The notes under the pieces: generated by a model
The model's database searches: none
What the model saw: the letters and a program-made list of their open reading frames with translations, nothing else
Told to the model about the DNA's origin: nothing
Translations under genes and position numbers: made by a program
Part shown: piece by piece, positions 1 through 7,000 of the stretch
Layout of the letters: every line of letters begins with the position of its first letter
Position numbering within the stretch: position 1 is the first letter of the stretch
Assembly (NCBI GenBank): GCA_944387905.1
Contig: CALXGU010000048.1
Span: forward strand, 1 to 9,722
Direction: 5' to 3'
Source: an uncultured Clostridia bacterium
Lineage (GTDB): Bacteria; Bacillota; Clostridia; Oscillospirales; QAKW01
DNA length: 9,722 nt

Positions 1-958
1 TCAGTCCGACAGAAAGCATCGCAGATATGAACGGCAATACAGATATTCCGATGGTCTGCGTAATCGTCGGCGGAAAATTAAACAGCGAATTACAGCATCC
101 GGAATAGCTTCCGTATACCAAATTTGCCCGTGCCGCGGTAAGCCCAGAGACAATGAGCGAATTTTTGACGAGTATCATATCCAAAAGCGACGCAATGCTC
201 ATCACCGAAGAACTGAGCGTTACCGGTACGGCTATTTTTACTATCTCAGTAAAAATAACGCCGTTTCTTCGGCTCGCAATAGGATTCTCTACGTCAACCT
301 CTATCTGTTCCTTGCCGAAATAAAATCTTATAAACATAAACGTGGATGAAGTCAGAGAACCCAGCGTCACGCCGATGACCGCACCGCAGGCGAGCAGCTT
401 GGGATTATCACCGTATCCCATGCCTATCAGGACTATGACAATGACAAGTCCCAAGAGCTTTGTAAGCGCCTCTATTATCTGATATACAGCCGTCGGCGCC
501 ATGTTCTTGTATCCCTGGAAATAGCCTTTGAACGCCGAGCCCAGCGATACAAAAAATACTGCCGGAGCAATCGCAATAATGGAAATGGTGGATTCGGGAG
601 TTTTTACGATATTCTCCGCAAACATCCGCGCGAAAAATATCAGTACCAGCATACCCACAGCGCCCAGGGCAGAAAACGTCTTAAGCGCAAGCGACAGTAT
701 CTTTTTCGGCTCATGTATCCTGCCTACAGCATTCGACTCACTCACAAGCTTCGCTATTGCGACCGGTATCCCGGCAGTCGACAATACAAACATAAGCGAG
801 TAAACCTGATACGCATCGTTATAGTATCCCCAGCCAGATCCGCCTATAAGATTGAAAAGCGGTATTTTATATATAAAGCCGAATATTTTTACGATAAAAA
901 GCGCGCTTGTCAGTATCATCGCGCCCTTTAAATAGTTCTTTTTTGATTTTTCAGCCAA
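1..958 (-). CDS. MOP-superfamily lipid/polysaccharide flippase (SpoVB/MurJ-type), 3' end beyond window
   Basis: Integral membrane flippase of the SpoVB/MurJ/Wzx group, which moves lipid-linked cell-wall or polysaccharide precursors across the membrane. I translated the whole minus strand from 958 to the window edge: 319 codons without a stop. Family signs are the N-terminal YLKGAMILTSA, then GFIYKIPLFNLIG, TAGIPVAIAKLVSE near residue 70, and FKGYFQGYKNMAPTAV near residue 145, all typical of SpoVB/YtgP proteins, plus many hydrophobic helices. Members usually have about 500-550 residues, so roughly 60 percent is visible. The start is TTG at 958: an in-frame TAG lies three codons upstream and a G-rich SD (AAAGGGCGG) precedes it; an internal ATG at residue 14 would remove conserved residues. 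It begins 16 bp after the zinc-ribbon gene and is probably cotranscribed with it. The exact substrate (lipid II, spore cortex precursor or exopolysaccharide unit) cannot be told from sequence. Confidence 0.88.
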   Translation of the reverse strand, partial: MAEKSKKNYLKGAMILTSALFIVKIFGFIYKIPLFNLIGGSGWGYYNDAYQVYSLMFVLSTAGIPVAIAKLVSESNAVGRIHEPKKILSLALKTFSALGAVGMLVLIFFARMFAENIVKTPESTISIIAIAPAVFFVSLGSAFKGYFQGYKNMAPTAVYQIIEALTKLLGLVIVIVLIGMGYGDNPKLLACGAVIGVTLGSLTSSTFMFIRFYFGKEQIEVDVENPIASRRNGVIFTEIVKIAVPVTLSSSVMSIASLLDMILVKNSLIVSGLTAARANLVYGSYSGCCNSLFNFPPTITQTIGISVLPFISAMLSVGL

Positions 959-974
959 ATAAATCTACCGCCCT

Positions 975-1328
975 TTATTTAAGCTTGGCACCGCATTTGC
1001 TGCAGTATTCAGCCTTAGCCTGATTTTTAGTCCCGCACTGAGCGCAGATATTTTTATACTTTGCCATATCCTCCTGCAGAGCATTGAGCTCACAAAGCAA
1101 AGACTCGATCTGGTCTATCTTTTCCTGCAGCTGACCGCCATCCTGACATTTGGACTGACTTATCCTATAATACAGCACGCCCAGTTCTTTATAGCATCGG
1201 TCTATATTGCCGCGCAAAGAAGACGCCTTATACTCAAGCGTCACATAATCAACCACTTGATCCGCCTTGTCTGCAATATATTTTCCCGTCTCCTGTGCTT
1301 TCTGCACAACCTCATCAATAAAATCCAT
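975..1328 (-). CDS. Small coiled-coil protein with C-terminal zinc ribbon
   Basis: Protein of 117 residues with no enzyme motif that I recognise. The first 90 residues are charged and rich in Lys, Glu, Gln and Ala, suggesting amphipathic helices or a coiled coil (about residues 1-30 and 60-90). The last 25 residues form a zinc ribbon: Cys95-x2-Cys98, ten residues, then Cys109-x2-Cys112, ending CGAKLK. There is no signal peptide or membrane helix, so it should be cytosolic. Such zinc-ribbon tails are common on small Firmicutes proteins of unknown role, so no function is assigned. The start ATG has a good SD, GGAG, eight bases upstream. It is the first gene of a likely two-gene unit with the flippase downstream. 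A possible promoter is TTGGCG, 16 bp, TAAAAT (about 1384-1411), but it overlaps the end of the upstream terminator and is weak evidence. Confidence 0.82.
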   Translation of the reverse strand: MDFIDEVVQKAQETGKYIADKADQVVDYVTLEYKASSLRGNIDRCYKELGVLYYRISQSKCQDGGQLQEKIDQIESLLCELNALQEDMAKYKNICAQCGTKNQAKAEYCSKCGAKLK

Positions 1329-1406
1329 AATTATTTCTCCTTAATATAGTTATATTATCTCTCTCAGCTTGCATTCTATAGCAATTTTATATAAACAGAA
1401 TATAAC

Positions 1407-1497
1407 GCCAAAACAGTAAAGCAGCGACGGATACCCGCCGCTGCTTTACTGCTTTGCATTAAAAATAGGAGGGGGATTAAGATAAGTTTCCTTATCT
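1407..1497 (-). ncRNA. Candidate small RNA: 5' GNRA hairpin, C-rich anti-SD linker, terminator hairpin
   Basis: No coding frame covers this block between tadA and the zinc-ribbon gene. Read on the minus strand, an extended -10 (TGC then TATACT, 1512-1504) predicts a first base near 1497. That base opens a hairpin AGATAAG-GAAA-CTTATCT (1497-1480) with a GNRA tetraloop. Next comes a single-stranded stretch holding CCCCCTCCT (1475-1467), complementary to a Shine-Dalgarno sequence. Last is a 17-bp hairpin with arms CAGTAAAGCAGCG and CGCTGCTTTACTG, inner pairs GCGG/CCGT and loop GTAT, followed by TTTT (1413-1410). The RNA would be about 91 nt. C-rich unpaired motifs that bind ribosome sites are established for sRNAs such as RsaE/RoxS; that this RNA works so is inference. 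It may instead be the 3' end of the tadA mRNA. I do not recognise it as a named family. Confidence 0.55.
1410..1454 (-). terminator. Intrinsic terminator of the candidate sRNA and/or tadA
   Basis: Perfect 13-bp arms at 1439-1451 and 1414-1426, extended inward by four pairs (one G-T) to a GTAT tetraloop, give a 17-bp stem. TTTT follows at 1413-1410 on the minus strand. The tract is short, but the stem is very stable. No other hairpin with a T-run lies between the tadA stop (1554) and here, so tadA readthrough may end here too. Confidence 0.7.
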
Positions 1498-1503
1498 GCT
1501 CAA

Positions 1504-1512
1504 AGTATAGCA
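1504..1512 (-). promoter_or_regulatory. Extended -10 promoter for the candidate sRNA
   Basis: The minus strand reads TGC directly before TATACT, a classic extended -10 (TGn-TATAAT). A TTGACT lies upstream (1527-1522), but only 12 bp away, too close to serve as a normal -35, so the call rests on the extended -10. The predicted first base, about 1497, coincides with the first base of the 5' hairpin, which supports the call. Confidence 0.5.
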
Positions 1513-1553
1513 CAGCGGGCAAGTCAAGATGTTATCAAATTTTAAATTTTTTG

Positions 1554-2012
1554 TTAATTACGTTTTTTCAGTCTGAGGTCTTTGAAAAAGCTTTTCAATA
1601 TGTCTGAGCACTCTTGTTCCATAATCCCAAACCGAACCTGCGGTTTATGGTTTACCGGAAGTTGGCTTATATCTGTCACAGACCCGTATGCACCGGCTTT
1701 TTCATCTCTGGCGCCTATAACCACACGGTCTATTCTTGAATTCATCACCGCGCCTGCGCACATCACGCACGGTTCAAGCGTCACATACAATGTACATCCG
1801 GAAAGCCGCCAGCCGCCCAGCTTTTTGCATGCTTTCTGGATAGCATGGATTTCAGCGTGCATAAGTGCATTTTTTGACTTTTCGCGTGAATTTGCCGCGC
1901 GGGCTATCACCTTTCCGTCTTTTACTATTACGGCTCCGACCGGTACTTCTCCTGCATTATAGGCAACAACTGCCTGTCTGAGCGCTTTTTTCATGAAAAA
2001 TTCATCACACAT
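1554..2012 (-). CDS. tadA: tRNA-specific adenosine deaminase TadA
   Basis: Deaminates adenosine 34 to inosine in the tRNA-Arg(ACG) anticodon, allowing wobble decoding of CGN codons; essential in most bacteria. The 152-residue protein carries the cytidine-deaminase fold zinc site: His52 and Glu54 in HAEIHAI (zinc ligand and proton shuttle) and Cys82/Cys85 in LEPCVMCAGA. The N-terminal MKKALRQAVVAYNAGEVPVG matches the usual TadA opening. I chose ATG 2012 because MCDEFFMKKAL aligns with the start of other TadA proteins; an ATG at 2081 would add 23 hydrophobic, AT-coded residues and lies upstream of the promoter. No SD precedes 2012, and the promoter puts the first transcribed base on the ATG itself, suggesting leaderless translation. 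It is divergent from the symporter gene, 58 bp away. The HAE context (NALMHAE rather than DPTAHAE) varies from common TadA but keeps all zinc residues. Confidence 0.95.
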   Translation of the reverse strand: MCDEFFMKKALRQAVVAYNAGEVPVGAVIVKDGKVIARAANSREKSKNALMHAEIHAIQKACKKLGGWRLSGCTLYVTLEPCVMCAGAVMNSRIDRVVIGARDEKAGAYGSVTDISQLPVNHKPQVRFGIMEQECSDILKSFFKDLRLKKRN

Positions 2013-2018
2013 AGAAAT

Positions 2019-2048
2019 ATTATATGCTATTTTATGCCAAACGTCAAT
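2019..2048 (-). promoter_or_regulatory. Near-consensus promoter of tadA
   Basis: On the minus strand, TTGACG is followed after exactly 17 bp by TATAAT (2024-2019). Six bases later comes the tadA ATG, so a normal start site (7 bases after the -10) falls on its first base at 2012. The element fills most of the 58-bp gap between tadA and the divergent symporter gene. I could not find a convincing plus-strand promoter for the symporter in the same gap. Confidence 0.75.
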
Positions 2049-2070
2049 ATAGATAATAAAGGTGGTATAT

Positions 2071-3288
2071 ATGGTCATCATTCTCTTATTCTGTCATCTG
2101 TATTTCTGTTTTAAATTAAAATTTATACAAAGATATACTTTCAGAGGCATCAGATACTCGTTCAGCAAAAAAGCCGGCTGCAGCGGCATAGGCACATACC
2201 GCGCGTTTGCGGCGGCGCTGGGCACGACCATAGGACCGGGGAACATCACGGGAGTAGCTGTTGCCATTTCGGCGGGAGGACCCGGTGCGGTATTCTGGAT
2301 GTGGATATGCGGAATACTTGCAATGCCGACAAAATATGCGGAGAGCTATCTTGCCATGAAATACGCTGAAAAGCGCGATGGACAGCAGACAGGCGGAGTA
2401 ATGGTGATACTTGACAAGCTGGGCTTTTTTCGTACCGCAAAAGCCTGGGCGGCATTCTGCGCTATGGGCGGACTGTTTATGGGCGCCGCGGTGCCCGCGC
2501 GGTCTCTGGCATCAGCCCTGCCGGCGCCGGCATGGTGGACGGGCGCCGGTCTTGCCCTGCTTCTCATACTGACTGTATCGTGCGGGCTGTCAGGCATTTC
2601 AAAGGTGAGCGGCCTGCTCGTGCCTATTATGTCGGCGGGATTTTTGGCGGCAAGTGTTTTTGTGATAATCCTTGATATCCAAAGCCTTCCCCGTGCGATC
2701 AACACCATCCTGTCTGACGCTTTTGCACTGAACAGCGCATCTGCAGGAGTACTGGGTGCCGCCGTCAAAAGCGGTATTACCCGCGGGCTTTATTCTAATG
2801 AAAGCGGTCTCGGCAGCGGAGGCATACTCGCCGCCGAAGCCGGTGACGGCAACATCGGGCTGAGCGCTATGAGCGCTATGACGACTACATTCTGGGATAC
2901 CGTTGTAATGTGCGCCGTCACAGGGCTGATGTACGTCATGTCAGGCGCAGGCGCAGGCTGTGACGCGGATGCCGTGGTAAGCTCTACTTTTTCTTCCCTT
3001 TCAGCCGGTCGGCTGCTGCTTTGGACTTCAATGTCGCTGTTTGTCTTTGCAACGGCAATCGGCTGGTATTACCTTGCAAAGCGCGCGGTACAATATCTCT
3101 CTCCCAACGGAGCGTGGTATGATATTTCTTTTATAGCAGCGGCATTTTTCGGAACAGTGCTTCCGCCACATATTTTGTGGAAAGCTGCAGATATCGTCAA
3201 CTTTGCTATGCTCCTGCCGTCTGTTTTTGTTCTGCTGAAACTGGCAGGAAAAATAGATAATATTAATCTTTACATACAACGTAAATAG
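2071..3288 (+). CDS. Sodium:alanine/glycine symporter family (AGCS) protein
   Basis: Secondary carrier of the AGCS family, which imports alanine or glycine (sometimes glutamine) with sodium. The 405-residue, multi-helix protein has the family signature at residues 51-78 (GTTIGPGNITG, then GGPGAVFWMW), the RGLYSNESGLGSGG loop near 240-252, an FWDTVVMCAVTGLMYVMSG helix, and ATAIGWYYLAKRAVQYL near the C-terminus. AGCS proteins are usually around 450 residues or more; this one lacks roughly 20 N-terminal residues and has compressed loops, but all core motifs are present, so I read it as functional. The start is ATG 2071, since AAAGGTGG lies six bases upstream; a GTG at 2062 overlaps that site. 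It precedes ddl by 73 bp on the same strand, fitting a role in alanine supply for D-Ala-D-Ala. The substrate is inferred from family, not shown. Confidence 0.9.
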   Translation: MVIILLFCHLYFCFKLKFIQRYTFRGIRYSFSKKAGCSGIGTYRAFAAALGTTIGPGNITGVAVAISAGGPGAVFWMWICGILAMPTKYAESYLAMKYAEKRDGQQTGGVMVILDKLGFFRTAKAWAAFCAMGGLFMGAAVPARSLASALPAPAWWTGAGLALLLILTVSCGLSGISKVSGLLVPIMSAGFLAASVFVIILDIQSLPRAINTILSDAFALNSASAGVLGAAVKSGITRGLYSNESGLGSGGILAAEAGDGNIGLSAMSAMTTTFWDTVVMCAVTGLMYVMSGAGAGCDADAVVSSTFSSLSAGRLLLWTSMSLFVFATAIGWYYLAKRAVQYLSPNGAWYDISFIAAAFFGTVLPPHILWKAADIVNFAMLLPSVFVLLKLAGKIDNINLYIQRK

Positions 3289-3328
3289 TGGTATTATAGT
3301 TATTATATTTGTGGTTATATGTAGTTTT

Positions 3329-3334
3329 TATAAT
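3329..3334 (+). promoter_or_regulatory. Possible -10 element for the ddl-murI-argS operon
   Basis: A perfect TATAAT sits 28 bp before the ddl start, inside an A/T-rich 73-bp gap after the symporter stop. The hexamer at 17-bp spacing, TATTTG, matches a -35 poorly, and TTGTGG is only 14 bp away. The operon may therefore start here weakly or be read from the symporter promoter. Confidence 0.35.
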
Positions 3335-3361
3335 AAATTTTGTTTTAAAGAAGGTATCTAT

Positions 3362-4423
3362 ATGGCTGAAAAATTAAATGTAGCCGTTATATTCGGCGGG
3401 GTCTCAAACGAGTATGAAGTATCATGCCTCTCCGCTGCCAATGTTATAACGATTCTCGACAAAAATAAATACAATGTATACGTACTGGGCATAACCCGCG
3501 ACGGGAAATGGTTTCTGACAGACGCTCTGCCTGAGCAGATTCGCAGCGGCAAGTGGCTCGACGCTGAAAGCCGTGCCGCGTTTATATCCCCGGACAGATC
3601 TGTATGCGGTATTTACGTCGTCGGGGCAAAAAACATAAAAATAGACGTAGCGTTTCCCATACTCCACGGCAAAAACGGCGAGGACGGAGCTATAGCCGCG
3701 CTTTTGAAACTCGCGGGCATCCCGCAGGTCACTACAACAATGACAAGCGCGGCATGCAGCATGGATAAAGTCATAACCAAAATCATCTGTCAACACTCCG
3801 GTATACCTCAGGCAAAATGGGAATTTTTCTATTCCGAAGCAGTCATAAAAAACGTAAGTGCCTGCGCTGACAGGATAGAGGCGGATTTTGAGTATCCCGT
3901 ATTTGTAAAACCGGCCTCGGCCGGCTCAAGCGTCGGAGTCACCAAATGCTCAAACAGGGCAATGCTTGAGGCGGGCATGTTTGAAGCGGCGCGCCATGAT
4001 TTTAAAGTTCTTGTAGAACAATATATCGATGGCAGAGAAATAGAAGTCGCCGTTATCGGAAACAACGAGCCTTCGGCATCCGTCTGCGGTCAGATCGCGC
4101 CGTCCGGTGAGTTCTACAGCTATGATTCAAAATACAACGACGAAAGCTCAAAGCTGTATATACCCGCAAAGATCGGTGACGACACTGCCGAGAAAGTCCG
4201 CAAAATCGCTCTGGACGTTTTCAAAGCGCTTGAATGCCAGGGAATGGCAAGGGTGGACTTTTTTGTAAAGGACAACGGTGAAATAATCTTCAACGAGCTC
4301 AATACCATTCCGGGATTTACGGACATAAGCATGTATCCAAAGTTAATGGAGCATTCATGTTTAAGAGGCTTTGATCTTGCTGACAGACTTATCAATCTTG
4401 CAATGTCGGAGGACAGAATATGA
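3362..4423 (+). CDS. ddl: D-alanine--D-alanine ligase
   Basis: ATP-grasp enzyme joining two D-alanines for the peptidoglycan pentapeptide; cytosolic. The 353-residue length is typical. Motifs in order: IFGGVSNEYEVSCLSA at residues 10-25 (usually EHEVS; here His is Tyr), LHGKNGEDG at 101-109, the ATP-binding stretch YPVFVKPASAGSSVG at 178-192, the omega-loop YDSKY at 254-258, and ELNTIPGFT at 312-320 with the metal-binding Glu/Asn. The Tyr-Lys-Tyr omega-loop is the D-Ala-D-Ala type, not that of VanA/VanB-type D-Ala-D-Lac ligases, so no vancomycin-resistance role is suggested. The segment QVTTTMTSAACSMDK at 122-136 replaces the usual PYVG(C/S)GVLASA. The start is ATG 3362 after AAGAAGG; codons from 3311 lack conservation. 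Its TGA overlaps the murI ATG by 4 bp, implying translational coupling. Confidence 0.95.
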   Translation: MAEKLNVAVIFGGVSNEYEVSCLSAANVITILDKNKYNVYVLGITRDGKWFLTDALPEQIRSGKWLDAESRAAFISPDRSVCGIYVVGAKNIKIDVAFPILHGKNGEDGAIAALLKLAGIPQVTTTMTSAACSMDKVITKIICQHSGIPQAKWEFFYSEAVIKNVSACADRIEADFEYPVFVKPASAGSSVGVTKCSNRAMLEAGMFEAARHDFKVLVEQYIDGREIEVAVIGNNEPSASVCGQIAPSGEFYSYDSKYNDESSKLYIPAKIGDDTAEKVRKIALDVFKALECQGMARVDFFVKDNGEIIFNELNTIPGFTDISMYPKLMEHSCLRGFDLADRLINLAMSEDRI

Positions 4424-5232
4424 ATCCAAACGCCATCGGCGTTTTTGACAGCGGGCTCGGCGGTCTTACCGCCATGAAAGAGCTTTGCAGAATAATGCCG
4501 CATGAAAATATAGTGTATTTCGGCGACACCTCCCGCGTGCCTTACGGCACAAGAAGCGCGGATACTATCATACGATACGCGCGCCAGGACCTGAACTTTC
4601 TGTCCGGCTTTGACATAAAAGCCGCGCTCGTGGCATGCGGTACTATTTCCGCAGTCGCTCTGGACAGTATAAAGGACGATTATCCTTTCCCCATCATAGG
4701 CGTAATAGACAGCGCTGCCGCCGCCGCTGTCAGTGCATCGCAAAACGGACGGATAGGGATCATAGGCACTCCGGCCACTGTAAAATCAGGAGCATATGAG
4801 CGCAGTATTTCGGCCGCGGATCCGGACTGCAGAACCATAAGCATTGCATGTCCGCTGTTTGTACCGCTTGTGGAAAACGGGCATATAAGCCCCGACGATC
4901 CTCTGACAAAAGGCGCTATAGAGCTTTACCTTTCCAAACTGTTGGATTTTGAGCCCGACACTATTATACTGGGCTGCACGCACTATCCGATAATAGCAAA
5001 GGCGATCAGCAATTTTGTCGGCGTCGATATACGGCTTATCGACCCCGGAAAAGAAGCTGCTCTGGCAATATGCCGTCTGCTCAGTCTGAACGGCCTCACA
5101 AACGACTCCGGACCCGCAAAACGCAGCTTTTATGTCAGCGACTCTACCGAAAATTTCGAGACGTACGGCGGTATTTTTATGGGCCGCTCAATAAACGGAG
5201 AGGTACATAAAATAGATATAGAAAAATATTGA
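4420..5232 (+). CDS. murI: Glutamate racemase
   Basis: Interconverts L- and D-glutamate, supplying D-Glu for peptidoglycan; cofactor-independent, with two catalytic cysteines. The 270-residue protein is full length. Visible motifs: GVFDSGLGGLTAMKEL at 7-22 (Asp10-Ser11), YFGDTSRVPYGTRS at 33-46, the first catalytic cysteine in VACGTISA (Cys73), and the second in GCTHYP (Cys186, His188). The first motif is ACGT where most racemases have ACNT. A close relative, aspartate racemase, is excluded by the DSGLGGL and GDTxxxPYG motifs. It overlaps ddl by ATGA, and its SD GGAGG lies within the end of ddl. argS begins 13 bp after its stop, so ddl-murI-argS should be one transcript, with the two cell-wall enzymes made together. 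Confidence 0.95.
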   Translation: MNPNAIGVFDSGLGGLTAMKELCRIMPHENIVYFGDTSRVPYGTRSADTIIRYARQDLNFLSGFDIKAALVACGTISAVALDSIKDDYPFPIIGVIDSAAAAAVSASQNGRIGIIGTPATVKSGAYERSISAADPDCRTISIACPLFVPLVENGHISPDDPLTKGAIELYLSKLLDFEPDTIILGCTHYPIIAKAISNFVGVDIRLIDPGKEAALAICRLLSLNGLTNDSGPAKRSFYVSDSTENFETYGGIFMGRSINGEVHKIDIEKY

Positions 5233-5245
5233 AAGGAATTATAAA

Positions 5246-6925
5246 ATGTCAGTCCAAAACCCACTGGAAAATATAAAAAGCATTATAAAAAACAAAGTCC
5301 TTGACGCGTATGAGGCCTGTGTAAGCATGGGCATACTGGAGCGCGCGGACACTGTTGATTTTGAAGTGGAAATCCCAAAGGATACCTCAAACGGAGATTT
5401 TTCGGCAAATTTTGCTATGAAAAACGTGAAATACCTGAAAAAGCCGCCCGCTGTCATCGGCCGTGAGATAGCTGACAGAATAGACAAGGGAGAGATCATA
5501 CAGAGCGTTTCGGTGGCAGGACCGGGATTTATAAATTTCGTGCTTTCAGGCAGATATTACGCCGATCAAGTTAATAACATTCTTGAGCTTTCAGACGATT
5601 TCGGTACATCAGACATTTTCCACGGCCAAAAAGTACTTGTAGAATTTGTTTCAGCCAATCCGACAGGCCCTATGCATATGGGAAACGCGCGCGGTGGCAT
5701 TATAGGCGACTGCCTGTCTTCAGTGCTAAGCGCAGCCGGAGCTGACGTCAGCCGTGAATTTTATGTCAATGACGCAGGCAACCAGGTCGCTCTGTTCGGA
5801 CAGTCGCTTTACGCAAGGCTGTATCAGCTGATAAACGGACCGGACAGCATTGAATTTCCAGACGACGGCTATCACGGCGACGATATAAAAGAACTGGCGG
5901 CACTGTACGCAGAACAAAATCCTGATATCGATCTTAAAGACCGGGACAAGCTTATAGATTCTCTCACGCAGTTCGGTCTGGAAAAAAATATCCTGCGTAT
6001 GCAGAAAGACCTTGAAAAATACAAAATACATTATAACACATGGTTTCGTGAATCACAGCTGCACAAAAGCGGATATGTGGCAAAGACTATAGAACTGCTT
6101 GAAAAAGCGGGCGCGATTTACGAAAAAGACGGCGCAAAATGGTTTCGCGCAACTGAATACGGCTGTGAAAAAGACGAGGTAATGGTAAAAGCCAACGGAT
6201 TTTACACATACTATGCCGTAGATCTTGCATATCATCGCAACAAATTCAACGAGCGCGGCTTTGAACGCTGCATAAACGTACTGGGAGCGGATCATCACGG
6301 TCATGTGATCCGCTATAAAGCCGGACTTAAAGCGCTGGGCATTGATCCCCAAAAACTTGACGTTGTGCTTATGCAGCTTGTACGTCTGATGCGTGACGGC
6401 AAGCCTTTTAAAATGTCAAAACGTACCGGCAAGAGTATTACGCTCTCAGATCTCCTTGACGAGATCCCGGCCGATGCGGCAAGATTTTTCTTTAATTTGA
6501 ACCGCTCCGAATCCGTTATGGACTTTGACCTGTCCCTTGCCGTAAAGCAGGACAGCGACAATCCTCTTTATTACGTTCAGTACGCCCATGCCAGGATCTG
6601 CTCGATACTGCGCAATGTGGCAGACTCACGCCCGAGTGACTGCGGCAGCTACTTGTTTGAAGATGAGCATGAGCGTCAGCTTATAAGCATACTCACAAGC
6701 TATCCGGACACCATTGTGTCCGCCGCTCTGTCTCTTGAGCCGTCCAAGGTCACAAAATACCTTATAGATCTCGCAGGCTCTTTTCACAGCTTTTACAACG
6801 CATGCCGTATAAAGGGTGAGGAGCAAAGCATTGCCGCCGGGCGTCTGGCTCTTGTGTACTGCACAAAGACTGTTATAAAAAACGCTCTTCGGCTTATGAA
6901 CATAGACGCGCCCGAAAAAATGTAA
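5246..6925 (+). CDS. argS: Arginyl-tRNA synthetase
   Basis: Class I aminoacyl-tRNA synthetase charging tRNA-Arg; cytosolic. At 559 residues it is full length. The N-terminal additional domain covers about residues 1-100, followed by FVSANPTGPMHMGNARGG with the HIGH-type motif HMGN at 144-147, conserved YVNDAGNQ, and VLGADHHGHVIRY. The KMSK loop at 389-392 is followed by RTGKSITLSDL. The C-terminal DALR anticodon-binding domain ends with FHSFYNACRIKG and the typical closing LMNIDAPEKM, so the protein is complete. The SD is AAAGGAA, partly overlapping the murI stop. Its linkage to murI and ddl is operonic rather than functional, since translation and wall genes are mixed. Together with tadA upstream, the window contains two steps in arginine decoding, possibly by chance. 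Confidence 0.97.
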   Translation: MSVQNPLENIKSIIKNKVLDAYEACVSMGILERADTVDFEVEIPKDTSNGDFSANFAMKNVKYLKKPPAVIGREIADRIDKGEIIQSVSVAGPGFINFVLSGRYYADQVNNILELSDDFGTSDIFHGQKVLVEFVSANPTGPMHMGNARGGIIGDCLSSVLSAAGADVSREFYVNDAGNQVALFGQSLYARLYQLINGPDSIEFPDDGYHGDDIKELAALYAEQNPDIDLKDRDKLIDSLTQFGLEKNILRMQKDLEKYKIHYNTWFRESQLHKSGYVAKTIELLEKAGAIYEKDGAKWFRATEYGCEKDEVMVKANGFYTYYAVDLAYHRNKFNERGFERCINVLGADHHGHVIRYKAGLKALGIDPQKLDVVLMQLVRLMRDGKPFKMSKRTGKSITLSDLLDEIPADAARFFFNLNRSESVMDFDLSLAVKQDSDNPLYYVQYAHARICSILRNVADSRPSDCGSYLFEDEHERQLISILTSYPDTIVSAALSLEPSKVTKYLIDLAGSFHSFYNACRIKGEEQSIAAGRLALVYCTKTVIKNALRLMNIDAPEKM

Positions 6926-6966
6926 GTATATTTTTTCGGCGCGTACCGACGGTCTTTTATTTTTTT
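6906..6966 (+). terminator. Likely terminator of the ddl-murI-argS operon, overlapping the argS stop
   Basis: The left arm ACGCGCCCGAAAAAAT and right arm ATTTTTTCGGCGCGT pair with a single bulged C; the loop is GTAAGTAT and includes most of the argS stop codon. A T-tract (TTTTATTTTTT, 6955-6965) starts 11 bases after the stem, further than ideal. Termination is likely but the stem-to-tract gap lowers certainty. Confidence 0.5.
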
Positions 6967-6970
6967 GCAC

Positions 6971-6997
6971 AAAAAAAGCACGTAAATTTTTACGCGC
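6971..6997 (-). terminator. Intrinsic terminator of the ECF S-component-like gene
   Basis: On the minus strand GCGCGTAAA and TTTACGTGC form a 9-bp stem (one G-T pair, AA at the turn, realistically a 4-base loop), followed directly by seven T residues (6977-6971). It lies about 50 bp after the stop at 7046 and has the classic shape. Confidence 0.8.
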
Positions 6998-7000
6998 GAA

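Noticed and set aside
528..931. Plus-strand open frames over the flippase gene
   Set aside because: They are antisense shadows of a minus-strand gene with clear family motifs and lack ribosome sites.
1467..1475. AGGAGGGGG on the plus strand as a strong Shine-Dalgarno of a small gene
   Set aside because: No start codon follows at workable distance. On the minus strand it is the C-rich part of the candidate sRNA.
2013..2081. Longer tadA start at 2081
   Set aside because: It adds 23 A/T-coded hydrophobic residues not seen in TadA and lies upstream of the near-consensus promoter; ATG 2012 aligns with the family.
2862..2879. Tandem GAGCGCTAT repeat in the symporter gene
   Set aside because: Only two 9-bp units coding Ser-Ala-Met within a helix; no further structure.
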